Source: Phycisphaeraceae bacterium
Lineage (GTDB): Bacteria > Planctomycetota > Phycisphaerae > Phycisphaerales > Phycisphaeraceae
Reading direction: 5' to 3'
Length of the DNA: 64,000 nt
Assembly: GCA_029260615.1 (NCBI GenBank)
Contig: JAJDCX010000049.1
Coordinates: 20,971 to 84,970 of the forward strand
Shown: positions 55,814 to 63,780 of the stretch, one piece after another
Layout: each line of letters opens with the position of its first letter
Position numbering within the stretch: position 1 is the first letter of the stretch
Translations under genes and position numbers: made by a program
Notes under the pieces: generated by a model
Database searches by the model: none
What the model saw: only the letters and a program-made list of their open reading frames with translations
Told to the model about the DNA's origin: nothing

Positions 55814-56676
55814 TGCTACCTGATCCGAGGTTCCTACGACAACCAAAGCATTTCTGGGCCAATGTGCGAACCATCAGCCAGCAGGTCGGCTACACGGTTC
55901 GCGGCAAAGGCGTCGTCAAGGCCCCATCCATCGAACAGATCCGTGGCGCCTACACCAAGCTCAACCTATCGACAGACCACCTGTTTACCGGAGATGGAAC
56001 GCCAACCAAATTAGGAAACACCCTGCTTCAATATTTTGCTTTCCGCGCACAGGTATTGAATGACTTTGTCGAACCCCGCCTCATGGATGCCGATCGGGCA
56101 CGCACCGAATTCCAAAAATTGAAACGGCGACTGAAACCCACCTGCCCGCTCCCCATGAATAAGCAGAAAAAAAACAAGAAGGCCCCCGCGTTTTTTACCT
56201 GCATCATTAATATGATCATCGAGGCCAACACCAAGGGATTGCCATGCGACTACGACCCGCAAAAACTGACGACCATAACAAAGCACAATGCCCCTCTACG
56301 CACACTCGCACGCCGAGTTGACGGCACCTTCCCGCATGTCATCAACCCGATCGCCATATGGGAAATCAAGGAATATTATCACTCCAAGACATTCGGCAGC
56401 CGTGTCGCGGACGGTGTTTACGAGACATTACTCGACGGGATGGAACTCGAAGAATTAGCGTCCCAGGAAAAGATCAACGTGGAGCACCTTCTAATGGTGG
56501 ACGCCCATCACACCTGGTGGGTTAAAGGCAAGCCCTATCTCTGCCGAATCATCGACATGCTTCACATGGGGTATGTCAATGAGGTTTTGTTTGGGTTTGA
56601 GGTGATTGAACGGCTCCCTGCTATCGTCCAAAATTGGGTGTCCACCCAACAGAATCGTATTCAACAGAAGAGGTGA
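55813..56676 (+). CDS. Probable restriction endonuclease of the R-M locus
   Basis: 287 residues. No named family recognised. Context: it overlaps the controller gene by one base and lies opposite the adenine methylase. Seen: a helical N-terminal half, a lysine-rich patch (KQKKNKK, 117-123), then RRVDGTFPHVINPIAIWEIKEYY; D170 with E184-x-K186 would make a PD-(D/E)xK-type active site in the order P-D...ExK. SRVADGVYETLLDGMELEEL and YLCRIIDMLHMGYVNEV follow, helical. Composition matches the methylase. Nuclease function is inferred from the locus and that motif; specificity unknown. Confidence 0.6.
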   Translation: MLPDPRFLRQPKHFWANVRTISQQVGYTVRGKGVVKAPSIEQIRGAYTKLNLSTDHLFTGDGTPTKLGNTLLQYFAFRAQVLNDFVEPRLMDADRARTEFQKLKRRLKPTCPLPMNKQKKNKKAPAFFTCIINMIIEANTKGLPCDYDPQKLTTITKHNAPLRTLARRVDGTFPHVINPIAIWEIKEYYHSKTFGSRVADGVYETLLDGMELEELASQEKINVEHLLMVDAHHTWWVKGKPYLCRIIDMLHMGYVNEVLFGFEVIERLPAIVQNWVSTQQNRIQQKR

Positions 56677-56806
56677 CCAAGCCACCACGACCGGTCAGAT
56701 TATAGACCTCGCATAATGCCAACGCCCTCCGTGCCACACCCTGCACACAGCGTCCCATATCATTGAGTGCTGCCCCCCCCAATCGATACAACACTCGGAG
56801 ATCGGC

Positions 56807-57538
56807 ATGGCACCCCAACCACCCTCAGATCAACTCGCACAAACCCGCCCGGGCTACGACCAGTGGGCCCCGGTTTACGACTGCGATGGCAACCCCCTGC
56901 AAGCCCTCGAACAGCCGTGCGTGCAAGCATTGCTCGGCGAAGTGCGCAACCAACGCGTCCTCGACATGGGCTGCGGCACCGGACGGCACGCCCTCTGGCT
57001 GGCACACCAAGGCGCCGACGTAACCGCCATCGACTTCTCGAAAGGCATGCTCGACCAGGCCCGCGCCAAACCCGGTGCCGACGCCGTCACCTGGCTCACC
57101 CACGACCTGCACCAACCCCTCCCGTTCAACGATCACACATTCGACGCCGTCGTCTCCGGCCTGGTACTCGAACACATCCGCGACCTGGATTTATTTTTCA
57201 GCGAGGTGAAGCGTGTACTGTCCCCCGAAGACAAATCCGGGGCAATACCCGGGGGCGGGGGCGGGGGCGGGGGCCAACTCGTCGTCTCAGCCATGCACCC
57301 CGCCATGTTCCTGCGCGGCACACAAGCCCGCTTCACCGACCCAACCACCGGCAACCTCATCACACCAGGCAGCCTCCCCCATCAAATAAGCGACTTCCTC
57401 AACGCCGCACTCAAAGCCAACCTCCACCTCAACCACATCAGCGAACACCAGCCCGACCAAGCCTTCGCAAAACATTTCCCCCGCGCCGAAAAATACATCG
57501 ACTGGCCCATGCTGGTCGTCATGCGCTTCAACGTCTGA
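56807..57538 (+). CDS. SAM-dependent methyltransferase (class I)
   Basis: 243 residues. Seen: YDQWAPVYDCDGNPL at the start, SAM-binding motif VLDMGCGTGRHALWLA with GxGxG pattern, acidic VTAIDFSKGML, and LPFNDHTFDAVVSGLVLEHI. UbiE/methyltransferase-11-like, substrate unknown. Between strands 5 and 6 it carries PGGGGGGGGQL, encoded by a G5 tract repeat (57251-57274), which lengthens a surface loop. The start has GGAGAT upstream (ATCGGC before ATG). It follows the restriction locus by 130 bases. Confidence 0.85.
   Translation: MAPQPPSDQLAQTRPGYDQWAPVYDCDGNPLQALEQPCVQALLGEVRNQRVLDMGCGTGRHALWLAHQGADVTAIDFSKGMLDQARAKPGADAVTWLTHDLHQPLPFNDHTFDAVVSGLVLEHIRDLDLFFSEVKRVLSPEDKSGAIPGGGGGGGGQLVVSAMHPAMFLRGTQARFTDPTTGNLITPGSLPHQISDFLNAALKANLHLNHISEHQPDQAFAKHFPRAEKYIDWPMLVVMRFNV
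57251..57274 (+). repeat. G5-C tandem repeat (G-quadruplex motif) inside the methyltransferase gene
   Basis: Four consecutive GGGGGC units on the coding strand. Four G5 tracts with single-C loops meet the definition of a very stable parallel G-quadruplex. Units are 6 bases, so they preserve the frame (Gly-Gly). Confidence 0.8.
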
Positions 57539-57577
57539 CCCGAGCAATCCGACGCACACATTGAATCTCCCACACCA

Positions 57578-58360
57578 TCACCGATTCGCATACATCATGT
57601 TTTTCATGGCGATCCTGTAAGTGACCAAAAGATACACTAAACAGAGAATACACCCGCCACCAAACAGACTGTGAAAATTGCGGAAAGATGCCCATCCGGG
57701 TGACCACGGATCGATAATAATCTGATATTCAAGCATAGCGATATAGCCCACGACCGTTACGGCAGCAAGCAACGCGCCGGGCACATAGGTTGCACTATGA
57801 AAACCCAATCCCCTAAGCACGACCCCGCGGTGCAAGCGGACGCCTTGGTAAGCCGACAGCCGACTCGTGAGTGCTGCGGCAACGCGGGTTACGACAACGA
57901 GCAACCCATAGATAATCACTGAAAGTGGCCCGATCAACAGCCAGAAGAGCACAGGCTCATCATAAAACCTCTCCCAAAGCATGTTAAAAAACGCCCTCGC
58001 CCACGCCTTCATTGTTGAATTCAAACAAACATGGCCGGCCGCCGCGAAGGAGAACAGAACCGACGCCACGCCCCGATGCAAGCGAGCGAACCGCACCGCC
58101 TGCACACTGGCCTGTCGAGTGGCCAACGAACGGTAGAACCTTGTCGGGCGAAACAACACCTGGCAGGTCGTCACAATGAACGACCGGACAGACGGCGCAT
58201 CCTCGAAATAACTGGGCCCGCGGTGATTGCCTAAACTTTGGGCGATCGGCTGGCCACATTCCGGGCAACTCCCCGCCTCGGCAAGCCCATTGAGGATATA
58301 GCCGCAGTCCTCACAAAGGACGTCGGTTTCATCACAAAAATGCACGGCAGCATGCGGCAT
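57578..58360 (-). CDS. Zinc-ribbon multi-helix membrane protein
   Basis: 260 residues. The N-terminus carries CEDCGYILNGL and CPECGQPI (zinc ribbon), followed by several helices (about 98-115, 140-162, 185-210 and 230-252; FWLLIGPLSVIIYGLLVVVTRVA). The plan resembles Yip1/DUF-type planctomycete membrane proteins, and the zinc ribbon resembles the gene at 2989-3528. Function unknown. It converges with the methyltransferase. Confidence 0.6.
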   Translation of the reverse strand: MPHAAVHFCDETDVLCEDCGYILNGLAEAGSCPECGQPIAQSLGNHRGPSYFEDAPSVRSFIVTTCQVLFRPTRFYRSLATRQASVQAVRFARLHRGVASVLFSFAAAGHVCLNSTMKAWARAFFNMLWERFYDEPVLFWLLIGPLSVIIYGLLVVVTRVAAALTSRLSAYQGVRLHRGVVLRGLGFHSATYVPGALLAAVTVVGYIAMLEYQIIIDPWSPGWASFRNFHSLFGGGCILCLVYLLVTYRIAMKNMMYANR

Positions 58361-58482
58361 GGTAACACCGCCAACAGTGTACCAACCGCCTTAACCCGGG
58401 CAACGACCAAACACACACCGCAATGCTATCCAACACGCCTGACGTTTCGCCCCAAATCAAAGCCTACCGATCACCTGCCCCC

Positions 58483-59100
58483 CTACTCATGCCCACGCCC
58501 CGCAGCCTCATCCACGCCGAACCCCGGGAATCGGCCCGGCGCATGAGTCGTATGACACCGCACGCACGAGTTCATCATCTGCCCGTAATAAAACACACTC
58601 AACTCGGCATCGCGCCGGTGCGCAGCACCCGCCAATTTGTCCGCCTGCTTGTGGAAACGGATATCCTGCTCAATAAAACCATGCGGAAGTTTGGCGTGCA
58701 ACTCGTGCGCCTGCTCCTGGGTCAACGCCTGCTTAAGTATAAAACTGTCACGCATCTGCCCAGCGGTCTTGGAAGCCGACGCCCACCGCCCCTGCGCAAT
58801 ATCCGAACCAAGCGTCCCCATCGCGCGGTCCAGGCTAATCATTTCCTGACGCAGCAACTCTCGCAGTCCTGCCGACAACCCCACAGCAGCCCTCCCGGAT
58901 TCCCCCGACTCCACATCCATAGCCTCATCTGGTTGAGTCCCCGCAGATCCCCCAGCCTCCGCCCCCGCATGGCCGTGGTCCGCATGCAACGAGGCCTCAG
59001 CCCCATCCTGCCCGTGCCCCGCCTGGTCACCCCCAAGCGCGATCACCAACGACATCGACACCGCACAAAAAAAAGCGACAACGATCATGGTCTTTTTCAT
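58483..59100 (-). CDS. Exported cytochrome c-like protein
   Basis: 205 residues with a signal sequence (MIVVAFFCAVSMSLVIALG) and a His/Asp/Gly-rich region after it (about 25-60, GHGQDGAEASLHADHGHAGAEAGG). The C-terminal part has four-helix-like stretches and a CVRCHTTH motif near residue 180, so one c-type haem in a cytochrome c'-like arrangement at the C-terminus. It may be a periplasmic electron carrier or metal-binding protein. The Met at 59100 was chosen over one 12 codons upstream because AGGAG is 10 bases ahead of it. Opposite strand to the sigma factor gene. Confidence 0.68.
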   Translation of the reverse strand: MKKTMIVVAFFCAVSMSLVIALGGDQAGHGQDGAEASLHADHGHAGAEAGGSAGTQPDEAMDVESGESGRAAVGLSAGLRELLRQEMISLDRAMGTLGSDIAQGRWASASKTAGQMRDSFILKQALTQEQAHELHAKLPHGFIEQDIRFHKQADKLAGAAHRRDAELSVFYYGQMMNSCVRCHTTHAPGRFPGFGVDEAAGRGHE

Positions 59101-59356
59101 CCGATTTAATCTCCTAAAATCTTCACCGTTCAACACCAGCCGGTTTTCACTGCCGCAATCCTAAATAGATGGTGGACTCCCCCCAGCGATAACAACCCCG
59201 CCTCACACCCGGGCCCCACATCATACCCCTCCAAAACCCGCCCAGAACAACGGGCGATAACCAAAATCCACCGGGGTGGTGAGCCGGGGAGCTACCAGGG
59301 GGCTACCGGGGGCAGACCGCAAACCTTTTCCCCCGCTTGTCGTACAATCTTTACCC

Positions 59357-59980
59357 ATGCCGGAGACCGACCCCACAGCACCCTTGGAAGACCTCACCGA
59401 CGAGCAATTGCTGGGCATGCACCGCAACGGCAACGAATCAGCCTTCGAGGTGCTGATCGAGCGCTACCGCTTGGAATTGTTCCATTTCCTCGCCCGTTTC
59501 GTGGGGAACCGCACCTCCGCAGACGACATCTTCCAGGACGCCTTTATCCAGGTTCACATCTCAGCCAGCACATTCGATACATCCAGACGATTTAAACCCT
59601 GGCTTTTTACAATTGCAGCGAACAAAGCACGGGACTACCTACGTAAGAACAAGAGACAAAAAGCCGTCTCCCTCTCTGCCACGATTGGCCCAAACCCCGA
59701 TGGAGGACAGGCCTTTATTGACCTGATGGAGGCAGACCTACCCCTGCCCCCGGAATTGGCCCAGCAGAAGGAAACCGGCCAAATAGTCCGAGATGTCGTG
59801 GCCTCACTGCCCGAACACCTCCGAGAAGTGCTTTTACTGGCGTATTTTAACAAGATGGCCTACCGAGAAATCGCTGAGAACCTCAGCATCCCCCTGGGAA
59901 CCGTCAAGAGCCGCCTCCACGCCGCCGTAGGCACCTTCGCCGAACTCTGGAAAGCACACGCCGCCTCGAATGACCAGTAG
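59357..59980 (+). CDS. ECF-type RNA polymerase sigma factor
   Basis: 207 residues. Seen: region 2 (MHRNGNESAFEVLIERYRLELFHFLARFVGNRTSADDIFQDAFIQVH...FKPWLFTIAANKARDYLRK) and region 4 (ASLPEHLREVLLLAYFNKMAYREIAENLSIPLGTVKSRLHAAV), the normal two-domain structure. It directs RNA polymerase to specific promoters. The following gene (60063) encodes a membrane protein with a cytoplasmic N-terminal part and is the likely regulator. The Met at 59357 was chosen because conserved region 2 follows shortly and TTACCC precedes; G-tract phrases lie just upstream (59277-59312). Confidence 0.9.
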   Translation: MPETDPTAPLEDLTDEQLLGMHRNGNESAFEVLIERYRLELFHFLARFVGNRTSADDIFQDAFIQVHISASTFDTSRRFKPWLFTIAANKARDYLRKNKRQKAVSLSATIGPNPDGGQAFIDLMEADLPLPPELAQQKETGQIVRDVVASLPEHLREVLLLAYFNKMAYREIAENLSIPLGTVKSRLHAAVGTFAELWKAHAASNDQ

Positions 59981-60062
59981 ATGACGATGAACGGATAGAG
60001 GAGATTGATCTTATTTTCAGGCGGTCACACCCCATACCGGGTGGTAATCAAGAAGCTCAACC

Positions 60063-61118
60063 ATGTCAGAACCCACGCATCAGAATCCCAAACCTCAAGA
60101 CCCTGCGGGTGCCCCGATCCTCAGCCTCTGTGACCTCGACGCCCAGGCTCTCGACGCACTCCTCGCCGCTAAAGCCGCAGGCACCGGGGGCACCGGGGGC
60201 GACTTGGGCCCCATCCCCCCCGGCCTAACCGAACGCTCCGAAAAAATCCGCCAGCTTCTCGCACTCCTCGACCAGGATTCGCCACAAGACCCCCCCACCG
60301 ATCTGACCAACCGAACCCTCCAAGCCATACGCGCCAACCAGCAGCGCCAACGCTTCTCCCAACAGGTCCAGATGCTCGCCGAACCCAGACGCTCCCTGGG
60401 CGTCAACTGGCACCAACTACTCACCGCCGCGGCCGTCTTCATCATCGGCACCTCACTACTCATGCCCGTCATGCAACGCCAGCAGGCCGACTCGCGCCGC
60501 ATCACCGGGGCCGCCAACATGGCCATGACCGGGCGAGCCATGGCCAGCTACGCAGCCGCCAACCAGGGCCAGATGCCCCGAGGCAACAACACCCGACCGG
60601 GCATGGTCTGGTGGGAATCCCCCAACGCCAACCGCCAGAGCGCCCACTCCAACTCCGCACACCTCTACCGCCTGGTCCGCAACGGCTACATCCAAGCCGA
60701 CGACATGAGCTGCCCGGAAAACACCTACGCCAAGCGCACCCACCTCACCAACGCACACTTCGACTGGACCGGGCCCCGCGCCGTCTCCTTCAGCTACCAA
60801 AACCAATACACCGACCGAGCCATCCGCCTGGATGAAGCCGGCGACATGGCCGTACTCGCCGACCGCAACCCCCTGTATCAGATCCAGCACAACCACTTCG
60901 TCTTCGACCAATCCACACCCATGAACGCTCCGAGCCGGGCCCACCGAGGCACGGGACAAAACGTCCTCGCCGCCAACGGCAGCGCCTCCTGGCGCGTCCT
61001 CCCCACCGTCGATCCATTCGGGGACGACCAGGACAACATCTGGGCCGCCAACGGCATCGACTTCTACACCGGCACCGAATCACCCGCCAGCCCCTTCGAC
61101 AGCATGCTCGTCCCCTAA
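60063..61118 (+). CDS. Membrane protein with pseudopilin-like outer part, possible anti-sigma partner
   Basis: 351 residues. Residues 1-110 are cytoplasmic, helical, with the linker AAGTGGTGGDLGP from a G-tract repeat; a transmembrane helix lies at about 117-137 (LLTAAAVFIIGTSLLMPVM); the remainder has ANMAMTGRAMASYAAANQGQMPRG, MSCPEN and late ...AHRGTGQNVLAANGS...WRVLP, which resembles the head of planctomycete type IV-like or DUF1559 proteins. It follows the ECF gene by 82 bases, the position for an anti-sigma factor, though no zinc motif of that family is seen. Function inferred. Confidence 0.55.
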   Translation: MSEPTHQNPKPQDPAGAPILSLCDLDAQALDALLAAKAAGTGGTGGDLGPIPPGLTERSEKIRQLLALLDQDSPQDPPTDLTNRTLQAIRANQQRQRFSQQVQMLAEPRRSLGVNWHQLLTAAAVFIIGTSLLMPVMQRQQADSRRITGAANMAMTGRAMASYAAANQGQMPRGNNTRPGMVWWESPNANRQSAHSNSAHLYRLVRNGYIQADDMSCPENTYAKRTHLTNAHFDWTGPRAVSFSYQNQYTDRAIRLDEAGDMAVLADRNPLYQIQHNHFVFDQSTPMNAPSRAHRGTGQNVLAANGSASWRVLPTVDPFGDDQDNIWAANGIDFYTGTESPASPFDSMLVP

Positions 61119-61550
61119 CTCCCCCCACGGTCACCGCCCCCCCCCCAATCCACTCAAGGGCACCTCTAAAAATAGAACTTTCGTCACGAAAAAGCCGCTT
61201 GCGGCTTAGCGAGGCCTGGTGAACACCTTGGGTTTAGGTATTTCTAGAGGTGCCCTCAAATCAAAGCACACGGATGCACCGCCCCGGTGCTTCGGTGGGG
61301 TATCCCCCGGGCATCCCCCACCCCCCACATCATCAATCACACACCTCCCCGCCCCAACTTGTCCACCAACCATCAATTTTTTTCCACAACCGTTGACCCA
61401 GCCCCACCCACAGGGATACTGTTACCTAGGCCAACGCATCGCCGCGAGCCCCCATCCGTCCATCCTCCGAGCCTGTGTGCCCGGTAAAAAAATCCCCAAG
61501 CCGGGTGCCAAAAGCCCCGACTCACCCCAAACGGACTTGGGAGGCGACGC
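61119..61550. other. Spacer with MITE-like element 1
   Basis: 432 bases; no convincing gene. The MITE-like element lies at 61158-61255. The rest is C-rich, and its frames have low-complexity composition. Confidence 0.55.
61158..61255. mobile_element. MITE-like element, copy 1, with 4-bp target duplication
   Basis: 98 bases. GGGCACCTCTAAAAATA at the left end and its near-exact inverse (61239-61255) at the right end are terminal inverted repeats (16 of 17). The flanking TCAA occurs at 61154-61157 and 61256-61259, a 4-bp target-site duplication. Interior: an AAGCCGC-TT-GCGGCTT hairpin. No coding capacity; likely moved by an IS5-type transposase, which is not in the window. Confidence 0.75.
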
Positions 61551-61985
61551 ATGCAATCCCATCACACCGGACTCGACCCTGCTAACTTGGCACTCCTCCA
61601 CGAAGAATGGGAAAGCCAAAACACACCGGCCAATCCCCCAGCCAACCCCAAAAAACAAAAAACCAGCCGGGGCAAGCAGCCCCCTGAAGATACAGGCTGC
61701 TCCCCCGAGCTCTCCCCCATCGTCGCCGTACTCCCAGGCCTGATCCGCCTGGTCAACGAATGCACCGACCGCCCGGTCACCAAATTCCGACCCACCATCA
61801 AACGCCTCATCCACGAACAACTCTTCATGGAACTCGCCGGCGACTCGATCATCGACCCACACCAGAACGTACAGATCGAAAGCTACGTCGAGCTCACCAT
61901 CCGAGTCCTCGTACGCGTCCGCCGAAACACCCAAGGCCAGGACGAGTGCTCAGACACACCCGTCACACCACAAATGTTCGGCTAA
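61551..61985 (+). CDS. Hypothetical protein between two MITE-like elements
   Basis: 144 residues. N-terminal part polar and lysine/proline-rich (about 25-50), then a helical and strand-like C-terminal half (ELSPIVAVLPGLIRLVNECTDRPVTKFRPTIKRLIHEQLFMELAGD, HQNVQIESYVELTIRVLVRVRR). No signal peptide or motif recognised. GGGAGG 6 bases before the ATG supports the start. It lies exactly between the two elements (61255 and 62065). Confidence 0.5.
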   Translation: MQSHHTGLDPANLALLHEEWESQNTPANPPANPKKQKTSRGKQPPEDTGCSPELSPIVAVLPGLIRLVNECTDRPVTKFRPTIKRLIHEQLFMELAGDSIIDPHQNVQIESYVELTIRVLVRVRRNTQGQDECSDTPVTPQMFG

Positions 61986-62306
61986 GCCCACTCTCAATCC
62001 AGACATAGCGAGCCGCTTGTCATGGCACCGCAGACAGTCATCCGTAGCAGTGAAAAATACACCAGGCTACCTCTAATAATTGAAATCCCTCCGCGAAAAA
62101 AACCGCTTGCGGCTTAGCGGGGCCCCTTGGATGACCTGCGTGCGTGTATTTTTAGAGGTGGCCACCAGATAATACCGCCTCGATCTACATTCCTAACCCT
62201 ACGCATAACACCCAGCCCCGCCGTTTAGCGGCGGATCGCAGATCCGCGCGTTGGCCCATCGGGCCAAGTCTTGCCACACCCCCCTCGCTGTGCGAAGGTG
62301 TTGTCC
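61986..62306. other. Spacer with MITE-like element 2
   Basis: 321 bases; no gene. After the element comes a short GC-rich part with hairpin-forming words (GCGGCGGATCGCAGATCCGCG, 62226-62240 area) ahead of the next ribosome site. Confidence 0.55.
62065..62163. mobile_element. MITE-like element, copy 2, with 4-bp target duplication
   Basis: 99 bases. GGCTACCTCTAATAAT at the left end and the inverse of GGCCACCTCTAAAAATA at the right end (62147-62163). The flanking ACCA occurs at 62061-62064 and 62164-62167. The interior shares CCGCTTGCGGCTTAGCG with copy 1; the rest has diverged, so this is an older or different subfamily member. Confidence 0.72.
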
Positions 62307-62978
62307 ATGTCAATGCAAACAAATGAAAACCACGCCACCGGGGGCTCCGGGGACACTTCCGGGGTCACCTCCGGAGGCAACCGCTGCGTCAACCCGTTCC
62401 CAGACCTCGGCGGACTCTACCTCCTAATCGCAGGCATCGCCCTGGGCGTGCTGTTGGGTCCCGCTGTACTCGGCCGACTCGCACCCTCAACCTACCAAGA
62501 CGCCTTCGTCGGCGGCGCTGACATCATCCAACAACTCGCCGATGGCCAAGCCAAACTCCAACAACAACTAACCACCCTCCAAGACACCGGCGTAACCGAC
62601 GCCGCCCTCCCCGAACAGGCCCTGCAAGCCCAGCAACAAGAAGTCATCCTCCTCGCACAACTACAAAAAGCCCAGCAAGACCACCTCGCCTCACTCACCG
62701 GCTGGACCACCGCACTGATGCTCGCCGTCATCGCAGTGATGATGCTCGAATCCCTCCTGAGCCCAGACCCACACACAAAAGGCCCACTGGAAGTCTCCCC
62801 CGCACTGGGAAGACTCGTCACCGCACGCTACGCCCTCTGCGCCCTGTGGATCACCATCATGCTCGCCCAACCCCAACTCCTCGCCCAACTACCCATCCTC
62901 TTCGCCGGCCTGCTCATCATCGTCTCCCTCGCCACAGCCCTGGTCCCCCTGGGACCCAAGTCACACACCAACCACTAG
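62307..62978 (+). CDS. Membrane protein with coiled-coil segment, unknown
   Basis: 223 residues. N-terminal polar part with Gly/Ser/Thr from a G-tract phrase (GGSGDTSGVTSGG), a helix at about 37-55 (LLIAGIALGVLLGPAVLG), a glutamine-rich coiled coil at about 75-130 (LADGQAKLQQQLTTLQDT..., LQAQQQEVILLAQLQKAQQDHL), then two or three more helices. No family recognised. AAGGTG 6 bases upstream fixes the start at 62307 (a second Met is two codons later). Confidence 0.6.
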   Translation: MSMQTNENHATGGSGDTSGVTSGGNRCVNPFPDLGGLYLLIAGIALGVLLGPAVLGRLAPSTYQDAFVGGADIIQQLADGQAKLQQQLTTLQDTGVTDAALPEQALQAQQQEVILLAQLQKAQQDHLASLTGWTTALMLAVIAVMMLESLLSPDPHTKGPLEVSPALGRLVTARYALCALWITIMLAQPQLLAQLPILFAGLLIIVSLATALVPLGPKSHTNH

Positions 62979-63091
62979 AGCCGCTTAACTCAACTCTCTC
63001 TGTAGCAACCAAGGTTTAACCGCCGCAGCCACGCGGTGATCTCCCACCCCCAAGCATCCTCACAACAAGCACAGTATTCCCCTCCTACAAA

Positions 63092-63109
63092 GCGCCGCGA
63101 CCTGTCGCA
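63092..63109. repeat. Dispersed hairpin motif (copy 2)
   Basis: GCGCCGCGACCTGTCGCA, the same core as at 20501 and 63744. Intergenic. Confidence 0.5.
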
Positions 63110-63743
63110 CCCACTTTCTCCGCGCACTCCGCAACACCATCTACCTCACCCTTCATATCTTCCTTCGCGCTCTTCGCGCCTTCGCGGTTCACCCCCTCTG
63201 GTCACTTCTGTGCGCACAAAACCGACCCTTTCCCAGCACGTTGTGGCCTCAAAATAAATATTTTTCCAAACCAGTCACCACCAGCACTTACACCAAATCA
63301 CACCCACACAAAGGCCGCCCTTGTGCGCACAAACCCGACGCATCCCCCATTAGTGGAGACGTCATTTTTTCCCTTGGCCCTATTTCCGGGGGGGCGTCTG
63401 CCGACAACCTCACGACGGCGATCGTCAGCTACCCCGAGCATCCAAAGATTAAAAGGACCGGGACTCGAGGACTGCCCCCACGGAAAGTCATGCTCAAAAG
63501 GCATGGCCGGTGAAGGGACGTTGTAGCGGATCGCCCCGGCCAGATAACGGATCACAGGACGCGGGCTCGACCCGGTCCCGCTGACCCCGCGCCTGCCGTT
63601 ACCGCCGGACAATCGTGAGGCTTTTAGATTGATGATGCGTGATTGAGGATCGATGATTTGAAGAACAAGAAGGTTTAACCACAAAGGCACAGAGCCACAA
63701 AGACACGGAGAAGATCAAGACAAAGAAAAAATCCGCCCCACGA

Positions 63744-63762
63744 AGCGCCGCGACTTGTCGCG
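63744..63762. repeat. Dispersed hairpin motif (copy 3)
   Basis: AGCGCCGCGACTTGTCGCG, same core with one base changed (C to T), directly before the phrase repeat that overlaps the end of the next gene. Confidence 0.5.
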
Positions 63763-63780
63763 TCCCCTTCTTAATCTGTG

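Larger units (their letters stand above)
62979..63780. other. Repeat-rich intergenic region
   Basis: 802 bases without a supported gene. It contains two copies of the GCGACYTGTCGC hairpin motif, two TGTGCGCACA palindromes 113 bases apart (63209-63218 and 63322-63331), and phrase-like repeats: CTTCGCGCTCTTCGCGCCTTCGCGG (about 63164-63188) and ACCACAAAGGCACAGAGCCACAAAGACACGG (63679-63709 area). A 130-codon frame on the minus strand (63298-63690) has no start support or family resemblance. Confidence 0.6.

Noticed and set aside
61219..61743. 174-codon plus-strand frame overlapping the 61551 gene
   Set aside because: Pro/Ser/Thr-rich shadow in another frame, starting inside the MITE-like element; the 61551 frame has the ribosome site.
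63298..63690. 130-codon minus-strand frame in the repeat region
   Set aside because: Some stretches look protein-like (FEHDFPWGQ), but there is no start support, no recognisable family and repeats at its edge; left as unsupported.
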